Source of the DNA: Deltaproteobacteria bacterium
GTDB lineage: Bacteria; Desulfobacterota; DSM-4660; Desulfatiglandales; Desulfatiglandaceae
Assembly (NCBI GenBank): GCA_029932035.1
Contig: JAOZQV010000033.1
Span: 1 to 15,917, forward strand
Reading direction: 5' to 3'
DNA length: 15,917 nt
Shown: piece by piece, positions 7,101 through 13,567 of the stretch
Numbering within the stretch: the first letter of the stretch is position 1
How the letters are laid out: the number at the start of each line of letters is the position of its first letter
The notes under the pieces: model-generated
Told to the model about the DNA's origin: nothing
Seen by the model: the letters and a program-made list of their open reading frames with translations, nothing else
The model's database searches: none
Program-made: the position numbers and the translations under genes

Positions 7101-7131
7101 GGGATTGAGGGATTTTAGCAATTCCTAAATT
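7087..7131 (+). repeat. Inverted repeat with ATTGAGGG iterations spanning a stop codon
   Basis: A 13-nt arm at 7087-7099 pairs with 7119-7131 (12 Watson-Crick pairs and one G-U), around a loop made of tandem GGGATTGA units. The TGA stop of the APH-like gene (7098-7100) is in the first arm. No U-run follows, so an internal mRNA processing or stabilising hairpin, or another short repeat element, is more likely than a terminator. Confidence 0.6.
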
Positions 7132-7152
7132 AGTAACCAAAGGAGCGTTATT

Positions 7153-7755
7153 ATGAGGGAAGCTTTTGTTGATTTCATAAAGAAAGAGTTGGAGCCGGAG
7201 ACCGTCCTGATAGCTTGCGGGCTCCCTGCATCTTACAAGACAGAGACCACAGAGGTAGTCGCCAAAATAAAAGGCTACAAGATTCTAAGGTCGGACCTGA
7301 TCCGGCGTGAGGTGCTTAAAAATGAGGACATCTTCGATGAGAAGGTAGCCTCCAACATGAAAAAAAGGACGCTTGTTTATGACGAGATGTTCAGGATGGC
7401 CGATGAATCAGCGGCAGAAGGGGAGGGCATTATCTTAGATGCCACATTCGTAACCCAGGCTCTGAGGAGACGCGCTGCCGAGGTAGCAGCCAAATATGGG
7501 ATGAACTTAGTCATCCAGCAGACGCAATGCCCCAAGGAGGTATCCCTGAGGCGTATCTCCCAACGAACTAAAGAGAATTACGAATCCAATGCCCTGACAG
7601 AACAGGCATATACGAACAACGTGAAGAAATTTGAAGCAGTGGACCTAAAAGATCTTAAAGGTCTTTATCCTGATTTGAATATCGTTCATCTTCTTGTTGA
7701 CACCACGTCAAATTTGACCAAAGAATGGTTTGTTATTGGAAAGGTTACGAGATGA
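7153..7755 (+). CDS. P-loop kinase-like ATP-binding protein (COG0645 type) with atypical Walker A
   Basis: 200-residue P-loop NTPase resembling the C-terminal half of bifunctional APH/AAA kinase proteins. The P-loop at residues 23-30 reads GLPASYKT: the glycine normally preceding the Walker Lys is Tyr28, and the expected GSGKS/T pattern is ASYKT. Lys29 and Thr30 remain. Other family features are present: KILRSDLIRREV (acceptor-side segment, 43-54), ILDATFV (94-100, Walker B-like), and the lid QCPKEVSLRRISQR (125-138). A good AAAGGAG (7139-7145) precedes the ATG by 7 bases. It overlaps adenine deaminase by 4 bases. It is inferred to work with the preceding APH-like protein, since the two are usually one polypeptide. 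Substrate unknown. Confidence 0.8.
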   Translation: MREAFVDFIKKELEPETVLIACGLPASYKTETTEVVAKIKGYKILRSDLIRREVLKNEDIFDEKVASNMKKRTLVYDEMFRMADESAAEGEGIILDATFVTQALRRRAAEVAAKYGMNLVIQQTQCPKEVSLRRISQRTKENYESNALTEQAYTNNVKKFEAVDLKDLKGLYPDLNIVHLLVDTTSNLTKEWFVIGKVTR

Positions 7756-9488
7756 GTACTATGGTTGACTCCCTCAAGAAAAGGATTTTGGCCGCCAGAG
7801 GAAAAATCCCGGTTGATCTTGTCCTGAAAGGGGCAAGGGTCGTAAACCTGTTTTCCGGGAAAATTCAGGAGGCCGATGTGGGAATATCTGATGGCCTCAT
7901 CGTTGGCACCGGCCTTGAGTATCAAGGGAAAGAAGAGGTCGACGTGAGCGGCAAATGGATCGTCCCAGGGCTTATTGACGGACATTTGCACATAGAGAGC
8001 AGCATGCTCACTCCTTCTAACATTGCTGCTGCACTTGTTGTACATGGAACCACCGCTATTGTGGCTGACCCTCATGAAATCGCCAATGTCATGGGTCTTG
8101 CAGGAATCAATTACATGTTGGAAGAAAGCCGCTCTCTCCCCTTTGACATCTTTTTTACGGCCCCTTCCTGTGTTCCGGCAACTCATCTGGAAACATCGGG
8201 CGCAACCTTGCAAGCATCAGATCTGAAAGAGCTTATGGATGAACCGCGTGTTGTGGGTCTGGCAGAGATGATGAATTTCCCTGGTGTCCTTATGGGCGAC
8301 GATCAGGTCCTTGAGAAGATTATTCTCTTCCGAAACCGTGTCCTGGACGGCCACTGCCCCATGTTAAGCGGATACGATCTTCAGGCATATCTGAGCGCCG
8401 GGATCGGTTCAGATCACGAGTCGACCGATCGTAGAGAAGGACTCGAAAAAATGGAAAACGGGATGATGCTTATGATCCGTGAAGGGACATCCGCAAAGAA
8501 CCTTGACGAGTTGCTTCCACTGGTAAATGACAAGAATTCAGGTCGTTTCTGTTTTGTTTCAGACGACCTGCATGCTGAGGATATCCAGGAGAGGGGGCAT
8601 CTCGATTTTGTTATTAGAAAAGCAGTTCAGTCAGGGCTCGACCCTGTTACAGCAATCCGGCTAACTACGCTTAACCCGGCCCAGTACTTCGGCCTAAGAG
8701 GGAGGGGCGCCATTGCCCCGGGTTATCGCGCGGATATTGTGGTTTTGGATGATCTGAATGATTTTGCTGTTACCTCTGTGTATAAGGACGGCAGGCTAAT
8801 CGTGAAAGATGGAGAGCTGATTAACTTTCCCGAAAATCCGGTAGATTCTCTCTTTGATCAACATGAACCGTTAAAGATCGCTCCGTTAAGCCCTGAGGAT
8901 TTTCATATTCCTCATCCGGGGGGGAGCGCACGGGTGATAGAACTGGTGCCCGGACAGATCATAACCCGTATACGATATGAAGAGATGGAATCAATGGGTG
9001 GGTTTGTAAAAACAGACGTTGGAACTGACCTGCTAAAGCTCTCTGTTGTGGAGAGACACAGAGGCAGCGGCAATATCGGGCTTGGGCTGGTCCATGGTTT
9101 CGGACTTAATGAAGGCGCAATTGCCTCATCCGTGGCCCACGATTCTCATAACGTGATCGTTGCCGGAGTCAATGATGAGGAGATCTGCAGAGCGGTCGAG
9201 GTGGTCAGAGATATGGGAGGTGGACTTGCCGTGGTGCAGGGAAGCGATACTCTCGCAAAGGTGCCCCTCGAGATAGGAGGCCTTATGTCAACTCAACCCC
9301 TGGTACCTCTTGTCAAATTGCTAACCGCTGTTAAACAAGCCGCTACGGACCTTGGATGTCAATTAGATGAACCATTTATGGCGCTCTCCTTCTTAGCGCT
9401 TCCTGTGATCCCGGAATTAAAGCTGACCGACAGGGGGTTGGTAGATGTAAATCGTTTTGAAATTGTTCCGCTTTTTGTAGAGGAGTAA
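7752..9488 (+). CDS. ade: Adenine deaminase
   Basis: Amidohydrolase that converts adenine to hypoxanthine and ammonia in purine salvage. 578 residues from ATG 7752. Signature segments run through the whole protein: GLIDGHLHIESSML (metal HxH), VADPHEIANVMG, GLAEMMNFPGV, LDGHCPMLSG, GIGSDHEST, FVSDDLHAEDI, and the C-terminal HDSHNVIVAGVND and GGLAVVQG of the AdeC family. The frame is open to an ATG at 7725, but 7752 is preferred: it makes a 4-base ATGA overlap with the upstream stop, has GGAAAGG 7 bases ahead (7738-7744), and gives the normal N-terminus. Last member of the PHP-kinase-kinase operon; nadK follows 12 bases on, so transcription probably continues. Pairs functionally with the PNP at 3090-3911. 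Confidence 0.96.
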   Translation: MSTMVDSLKKRILAARGKIPVDLVLKGARVVNLFSGKIQEADVGISDGLIVGTGLEYQGKEEVDVSGKWIVPGLIDGHLHIESSMLTPSNIAAALVVHGTTAIVADPHEIANVMGLAGINYMLEESRSLPFDIFFTAPSCVPATHLETSGATLQASDLKELMDEPRVVGLAEMMNFPGVLMGDDQVLEKIILFRNRVLDGHCPMLSGYDLQAYLSAGIGSDHESTDRREGLEKMENGMMLMIREGTSAKNLDELLPLVNDKNSGRFCFVSDDLHAEDIQERGHLDFVIRKAVQSGLDPVTAIRLTTLNPAQYFGLRGRGAIAPGYRADIVVLDDLNDFAVTSVYKDGRLIVKDGELINFPENPVDSLFDQHEPLKIAPLSPEDFHIPHPGGSARVIELVPGQIITRIRYEEMESMGGFVKTDVGTDLLKLSVVERHRGSGNIGLGLVHGFGLNEGAIASSVAHDSHNVIVAGVNDEEICRAVEVVRDMGGGLAVVQGSDTLAKVPLEIGGLMSTQPLVPLVKLLTAVKQAATDLGCQLDEPFMALSFLALPVIPELKLTDRGLVDVNRFEIVPLFVEE

Positions 9489-9500
9489 TCGAGAGGTCCT

Positions 9501-10382
9501 ATGTCTTCTTCATCAGTTGGAATAATCTATAAACATCATTACGAACCGGCAAGAACAGAAGCCGAAAAACTCGGAGAGTGGTTCAGAAAACGGGGTATCG
9601 CTGTCTTTTCAGAGGAGATGCATGCTGAAGGATCTGTAAATGGGACTTGCAAAGAATCGTCACTCATCCCGAAGGACGTCGATTGGGTCATTGTCTTAGG
9701 GGGCGACGGAACTCTCCTGGGGGCAGCGCGCCGTATTGGCCGGTATGGCGTTCCCATTTTAGGGGTCAATTTAGGGGGGCTCGGATTCCTCACCTGCATC
9801 CCGTTGAACCGGATCTATCCCGTTGTTGAGACAATGATCAATGGCGGTCTTGATGTGGAAAGCAGGGTGATGCTCGAAACCAGGGTCATACGGGATAATG
9901 CGGAGGTCATCCGTTTTCAGGTACTCAACGATGTGGTGATAAACAAGAGCACCTTGGCCAGAATCATAGACCTTGATGTTACCATTGACGACGAGATTCT
10001 TACTACTTTCAGGGCAGATGGTCTTATCATCTCTACCCCCACAGGCTCGACTGCCTACAATTTATCGGCTGGAGGTCCAATACTGTATCCAACTATAGAG
10101 AGCTTCATCCTGACGCCCATCTGCCCCTTTACTCTAACCAATCGTCCGATCATTGTTCCGGATAGCGCTGTTATCAGAATAAGGATGGGGAAGGAAAGTG
10201 AAGGGACCGTTGTCTTGACATTTGATGGGCAAGTAGGATTCGATCTTCATCATGATGATATGGTGCACATTCATAAATCAAGAGAAAAAATCAACCTGTT
10301 CAGGCCCCCTGAGCATAGCTATTTCAAGATTCTCAGGACCAAACTCATGTGGGGCGGAGCAACGCAACGGATTGATGATTGA
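9501..10382 (+). CDS. nadK: NAD kinase
   Basis: Phosphorylates NAD to NADP using ATP. The 293 residues contain the catalytic GGDGT (67-71), NLGGLGFL (90-97), LNDVVINK (142-149), STPTGSTAYNLSAGGP (178-193) and a late DGQ (242-244), all hallmarks of the family, in the right order and at normal spacing. GAGAGG at 9491-9496 precedes the ATG by 4 bases; the gene starts 12 bases after adenine deaminase. The last codons (Arg-Ile-Asp-Asp and the stop, about 10368-10382) lie in the left arm of a GATTGATGATT repeat, so the final residues appear to be repeat-derived and the ancestral C-terminus probably ended near LMWGG. This should not affect the fold. Confidence 0.97.
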   Translation: MSSSSVGIIYKHHYEPARTEAEKLGEWFRKRGIAVFSEEMHAEGSVNGTCKESSLIPKDVDWVIVLGGDGTLLGAARRIGRYGVPILGVNLGGLGFLTCIPLNRIYPVVETMINGGLDVESRVMLETRVIRDNAEVIRFQVLNDVVINKSTLARIIDLDVTIDDEILTTFRADGLIISTPTGSTAYNLSAGGPILYPTIESFILTPICPFTLTNRPIIVPDSAVIRIRMGKESEGTVVLTFDGQVGFDLHHDDMVHIHKSREKINLFRPPEHSYFKILRTKLMWGGATQRIDD

Positions 10383-10521
10383 TGATTGGCGATTGTTGAT
10401 TGAGGGAGTCCTAAAGAAATCAAATAAACTCTGGCTTTTTGAAAATTTACGTCCCAGCATCCTACTTCTCTGACTTTATATGGCTTTTCAATCAACAATC
10501 ATCAATCAACAATCATCAATC
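10370..10521. repeat. GATTGATGATT-type inverted-arm repeat element
   Basis: The 34-bp left arm (10370-10403) and 34-bp right arm (10488-10521) are reverse complements at 31 of 34 positions, and each is internally made of GATTGAT/GATGATT iterations. They flank 84 bp (10404-10487). The left arm contains the nadK stop codon and the right arm lies within the first codons of the next gene, so the element fills the junction and enters both reading frames. No transposase or target duplication was seen. Confidence 0.85.
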
Positions 10522-10731
10522 CGGCTGTTTCATGTAGATCGCAAGGAAATCAGTTATCTCAGGTTTACTCTTGAATCCTATGACGGCATGGCCGTAGTTA
10601 CAACGTTGGACCCGCATATTGCATTAATCGAAATATCCATCGCGCCAGGTTGCGAAGAGACAGTCTTTGAACTATTAAACTCTCTAAAGAATGAAGAAGG
10701 GCTGAAAATAGAGAAAGTGCCTAAAGATTGA
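10480..10731 (+). CDS. DUF4911-like small protein
   Basis: 83-residue protein. From about residue 16 (LFHVDRKEISYLRFTLESYDGMAVVTTLDP) it resembles the DUF4911 family as I remember it, a small alpha/beta protein found beside nadK or miaB-like genes in deltaproteobacteria; function unknown. A beta strand plus C-terminal helix is suggested by IALIEISIAPG and EETVFELLNSLKNE. Residues 4-14 are encoded by the right arm of a GATTGATGATT repeat and the last codons (VPKD and stop) by the left arm of a CTAAAGTG repeat, so both ends seem repeat-derived. ATG 10480 is the only ordinary start in frame but has no Shine-Dalgarno. The family call is moderately sure; the gene itself is likely real because its core is conserved-looking. 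Confidence 0.65.
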   Translation: MAFQSTIINQQSSIRLFHVDRKEISYLRFTLESYDGMAVVTTLDPHIALIEISIAPGCEETVFELLNSLKNEEGLKIEKVPKD

Positions 10732-10896
10732 AGTGAGCTAAAGTGCTTAACCTTAAGGAATTATATCCTTTTTAATTAAGATAAAAGATGAACGTCGAAT
10801 ATCAGACATCGAACGTTCAGGCAAATGAAGGGCCCGACATCGAATGAAAAAAATATCAACTTTAGGCACTTCAAACTTTAGTCACTTTAGGCGCTT
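10715..10896. repeat. CTAAAGTG-type inverted-arm repeat element, copy 2
   Basis: Left arm about 10715-10755 (AAGTG/CTAAAG units), right arm 10859-10896 (CACTTTAG units), same family as the element at 803-1008 with exact 13- to 14-base matches listed there. The left arm carries the DUF4911 stop codon (10729-10731); the right arm is translated as part of the MiaB N-terminus. A different short repeat (10790-10842) lies in the segment between the arms. Confidence 0.8.
10790..10842. repeat. GACATCGAA-type short repeat inside the element above
   Basis: GAACGT (10790-10795) and ACGTTC (10813-10818) are inverted around TCGAATATC-like units; GACATCGAA occurs at about 10805 and again at about 10835, just before the miaB start. 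It is a third repeat family at this junction, nested between the arms of the CTAAAGTG element. Confidence 0.5.
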
Positions 10897-12220
10897 TTAT
10901 ATTAAGACCATGGGTTGCCAGATGAATGACTATGACTCTGATTATCTGGCCCAGCTTTTGGTCAATAACGGCTTTTCTGCGGTAAACTCGCCAGATGAGG
11001 CCGACCTCATACTCATAAATACCTGCACTGTGAGGGCTAAACCTGAACAGAAGGCATACAGTTTCCTTGGCCGTATGTCCTCCATCAAGAAGAGGAACCC
11101 GAAGCTGATCCTTGGTATGGTTGGATGTCTCGCCCAGATGAAAGGCCCCGGGCTGCTGAAAAGATTCCCGCAGCTTGACCTCGTTATAGGACCAAGGGAA
11201 TTGGGCCGGTTTAAAGAGATACTGGAAGGGATGGACAGGTATTCAGGAAAAATCGTGGCTACGGGTCTGGATCTGGCGCCTCCCCAGCCAGCTCCGTGCA
11301 AGGGATACTTCCACAAAAGAATTACGGGTCACGTCTCAATTATGGAGGGGTGTAATAACTTCTGTAGTTATTGTATTGTTCCCTATGTCAGGGGGCGGGA
11401 GGTTTCCCGGTCCCCGGATGAGATTTTAGCTGAGGCGGAGAATTTGCTCTCGGAGGGAATCAAAGAGATAACCCTGCTCGGTCAAAATGTGAATTCCTAT
11501 CTCTGGGAGGTGAAGAAAAAAAAATGGGGTTTTCCAGCGCTCTTGTATGCGCTGAGTAGACTGAATGGGCTTCTGAGGCTCCGCTTCACAACATCACACC
11601 CAAAGGACCTCTCCGATGATCTCATTCATTCATTTCACTATATTAAGAATCTCTGCCCCCATATCCATCTTCCATTTCAGTCAGGGTCAAATCGGATACT
11701 TAAACTTATGAGGCGGGGTTATACCCGGGAAAGGTACTTAGGGCTAATTGACAAATTGAGGAAAATCAATCCAGATATTGCCATCACGAGTGATGTTATG
11801 GTAGGTTTTCCTGATGAATCGGATGAAGATTTCGAGCTGACACTGGATCTTATCAGGCGTGTGGAGTTTGACTCACTTTTTTCCTTTAAATATTCTGATA
11901 GAAAGGGTACATCTGCAGAGAAGATGGGTGGCAAGATCAACGAAATTGTGAAGGCTTCGCGATTGAACGTCCTTCAAGATCTCCAGAAAAAGATAACACT
12001 CAAAAGGAACAAAGCCCTTGAGGGGAGGCAATTGGAAGTATTGGTTGAAGGCACGAGTAAGAGGGGAGGGCAGCTAACCGGACGAACAGCTTCACATAAA
12101 GTGGTCAATTTCATTAGCAAACACAGTGAAATAGGAAACTTACATACAGTAACTATTAAACAGTCATATCTCAATTCGCTCTGGGGTGAGATCGTAGAGC
12201 GAAAATCTGTATCGGTTTGA
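10844..12220 (+). CDS. miaB: tRNA-2-methylthio-N6-dimethylallyladenosine synthase MiaB
   Basis: Radical SAM methylthiotransferase that adds the methylthio group to i6A37 of tRNAs. In order: N-terminal UPF0004 domain with its three cluster cysteines (Cys25 in TMGCQMN, Cys61 in NTCTVR, Cys95 in GMVGCLAQ), radical SAM core with CNNFCSYC (Cys170, Cys174, Cys177) in the MiaB-typical EGCNNFCSYCIVPYVRGRE segment, and a C-terminal TRAM domain (about 390-452). Length 458 is normal. Residues 4-17 are encoded by the right arm of a CTAAAGTG repeat; conserved sequence begins at RFYIKTMGCQ. ATG 10844 is the only suitable start; upstream, GAAGGG is about 11 bases away, a poor Shine-Dalgarno. MiaB is preferred over RimO or MtaB on these motifs. 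Confidence 0.95.
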   Translation: MKKISTLGTSNFSHFRRFYIKTMGCQMNDYDSDYLAQLLVNNGFSAVNSPDEADLILINTCTVRAKPEQKAYSFLGRMSSIKKRNPKLILGMVGCLAQMKGPGLLKRFPQLDLVIGPRELGRFKEILEGMDRYSGKIVATGLDLAPPQPAPCKGYFHKRITGHVSIMEGCNNFCSYCIVPYVRGREVSRSPDEILAEAENLLSEGIKEITLLGQNVNSYLWEVKKKKWGFPALLYALSRLNGLLRLRFTTSHPKDLSDDLIHSFHYIKNLCPHIHLPFQSGSNRILKLMRRGYTRERYLGLIDKLRKINPDIAITSDVMVGFPDESDEDFELTLDLIRRVEFDSLFSFKYSDRKGTSAEKMGGKINEIVKASRLNVLQDLQKKITLKRNKALEGRQLEVLVEGTSKRGGQLTGRTASHKVVNFISKHSEIGNLHTVTIKQSYLNSLWGEIVERKSVSV

Positions 12221-13116
12221 GAATGGAAATAGAAAACATCAAATATGGCGATGAGTATCTCCTTGTGGTGGATGACGAAGAATCTGTAAGAGAACCGATT
12301 GTTGCCATGTTAGAGCACCTTGGTTTTAAGGCCGATTCCGCGGTTAGTAGTGAAGACGCCCTGGAGATGCTTACGCAAAAATCGTATACTTTTTTACTTA
12401 CAGATATTCGTATGTCTGGAATTGACGGGCTCGAATTGATCAGGCGAACCAAGAGAACCAACCCTGAAATCTGTGCAATCGCAATGACCGGATATTCCAG
12501 AGAATTTAACTACGTTGAAGTGATCAATACTGGAGCCACGGATTTTGTCAACAAGCCTTTTGTTATTGAAGAGTTGGAGGCCAAGATAAAGAGGGCCATG
12601 ATCGAGCGAAATATACGACAGGAACTCCAGAGATTATCCATCACCGATTCATTGACCGGGCTTTATAATCAGAGGCATTTCTATGCGCGTCTGAACGAGG
12701 AAATTGCAAGGGCCAGGAGACAAAAACATAATCTGGCATTGATCCTTCTTGATCTCGATGATTTCAAACAATATAATGATAAGTATGGACATCTCGCAGG
12801 CGACGAACTCCTTCAAAATGTTGGAAAGGTCATAAATAGCAATGTCCGAGAGGATGTTGATTCAGGCTTCCGCTACGGCGGTGACGAATTTGCTGTCCTG
12901 TTAATAGATGCGGACGAAGTCGTTGCCAAAATGATGTCAGCCCGGATTGAAAAAGGGATTGAGGAAAAATGCGGAATTACGGCAAGCACGGGCAGTGTTA
13001 TTTTTGATGACAATCTGACAGCTGAAGCTTTGGTTGAAGAGGCGGACCGACGGCTATATTGGTCGAAAGAACAGAGAAACAATTTGAATGGACCGCTGAA
13101 GGTTGCTATAATTTGA
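12217..13116 (+). CDS. Response regulator with GGDEF domain (predicted diguanylate cyclase)
   Basis: Two-domain regulator predicted to make cyclic di-GMP when phosphorylated. Receiver domain (about 12-128): acidic pair Asp19/Asp20, phosphoacceptor Asp63 in LLTDIRMSG, Thr91 in MTGYS and Lys113 in NKPF, all canonical. GGDEF domain (about 141-295): TDSLTGLYNQRHF, LDLDDFKQYNDKYGH and an intact RYGGDEF (219-225). The product-inhibition RxxD site is degenerate: Glu212 stands where Arg is expected, Asp215 is kept. No transmembrane segment. Start is TTG 12217 overlapping the miaB stop as TTGA, or ATG 12223, which is equally plausible; neither has a good Shine-Dalgarno. No histidine kinase is adjacent, so this is an orphan regulator, cotranscribed with miaB by position. 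Confidence 0.92.
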   Translation: MRMEIENIKYGDEYLLVVDDEESVREPIVAMLEHLGFKADSAVSSEDALEMLTQKSYTFLLTDIRMSGIDGLELIRRTKRTNPEICAIAMTGYSREFNYVEVINTGATDFVNKPFVIEELEAKIKRAMIERNIRQELQRLSITDSLTGLYNQRHFYARLNEEIARARRQKHNLALILLDLDDFKQYNDKYGHLAGDELLQNVGKVINSNVREDVDSGFRYGGDEFAVLLIDADEVVAKMMSARIEKGIEEKCGITASTGSVIFDDNLTAEALVEEADRRLYWSKEQRNNLNGPLKVAII

Positions 13117-13256
13117 GTTAATAAAGGTCTCAGGGGAAGGTTTGAAATATAAAAAGAGTCTGATAATGTATATTATGTAAACTTGCGTCTCTGAGTATAA
13201 AACAGGGCTCTCCCCCTGCCAGAATCACAGAATCGCGGACCTTTTGAAAATATACG

Positions 13257-13284
13257 TTGACATATTGTCTTAAAATTTGATAAG
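13257..13284 (+). promoter_or_regulatory. Possible promoter for the small basic protein gene
   Basis: Perfect TTGACA (13257-13262) with a GATAAG -10 candidate at 16 bp (13279-13284). This would give a leader of about 85 nt before the gene at 13377. The rest of the 13117-13256 stretch shows no gene or convincing terminator for the GGDEF gene. Confidence 0.35.
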
Positions 13285-13317
13285 CATTCTTCCTTAAGAG
13301 CTAATATCCTTGTTTTC

Positions 13318-13357
13318 AATTCTTAACTTTCAGAATTTTGTATTCAGAATCAATTCT
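13318..13357 (+). promoter_or_regulatory. Leader with alternative hairpins before the small basic protein gene
   Basis: AATTCT (13318-13323), AGAATT (13332-13337) and AATTCT (13352-13357) mean that the middle segment can pair with either the upstream or the downstream copy, 6 bp each. TTCAGAAT is also directly repeated (13329-13336, 13343-13350). The Shine-Dalgarno begins 6 bases after the last segment. Helices are short and AT-rich, so a switch is only a possibility. Confidence 0.25.
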
Positions 13358-13376
13358 CACATGGAGGTTGTATCGA

Positions 13377-13466
13377 ATGGGTAGTGTTGTTAAGAAACGG
13401 CGGAAAAAAATTACAAAGCATAAATACCGAAAACTTCGAAAAAAGATGCGCCATAAGAACAAGTAG
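13377..13466 (+). CDS. bS22-like small ribosomal protein (AURKAIP1/COX24 domain)
   Basis: A 29-residue, extremely basic peptide beginning MGSVVKKRRKK and ending MRHKNK; 18 of 29 residues are Lys, Arg or His. The MGSVxKKRRKxxxKxKxRKLxRKxR pattern matches bacterial AURKAIP1/COX24-domain proteins and the mycobacterial 30S protein bS22, from memory of those sequences. Such proteins bind rRNA in the small subunit. Gene calling often misses it because of its size. It is well supported: GGAGG at 13363-13367 lies 9 bases before the ATG, a TTGACA-type promoter lies upstream, and a strong terminator begins 28 bases after the stop, so it looks like a complete single-gene unit. Confidence 0.88.
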   Translation: MGSVVKKRRKKITKHKYRKLRKKMRHKNK

Positions 13467-13494
13467 TGTCACCATCCACCCTTTCACCGGTATT

Positions 13495-13530
13495 AAAAAA
13501 GGCAGTCCCAGTGGAACTGCCTTTTTTATT
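13495..13530. terminator. Bidirectional intrinsic terminator
   Basis: Arms AAAAAAGGCAGT (13495-13506) and ACTGCCTTTTTT (13516-13527) are perfectly complementary around a 9-nt loop that has two further G-C pairs. The T-run serves the plus-strand small gene and the A-run, read on the other strand, serves the convergent 3-hydroxybutyryl-CoA dehydrogenase operon. Confidence 0.95.
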
Positions 13531-13567
13531 TCTCCACAAGAATATGGTGGCCAGTGAACAGGCCTCG

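Noticed and set aside
7725..7751. Upstream ATG for adenine deaminase
   Set aside because: The 9 extra residues lack family similarity, while ATG 7752 has a good ribosome binding site and the 4-base overlap seen elsewhere in the operon.
6090..7755. Frameshifted single bifunctional APH/AAA kinase gene
   Set aside because: The two frames are separated by 52 bp with a proper stop, a hairpin and a strong ribosome binding site before the second ATG, so these are two real genes rather than a sequencing error.
10370..10521. CRISPR-like array
   Set aside because: Units are 5-9 bases, have no spacers of uniform length, are arranged as inverted arms, and no cas genes are present.
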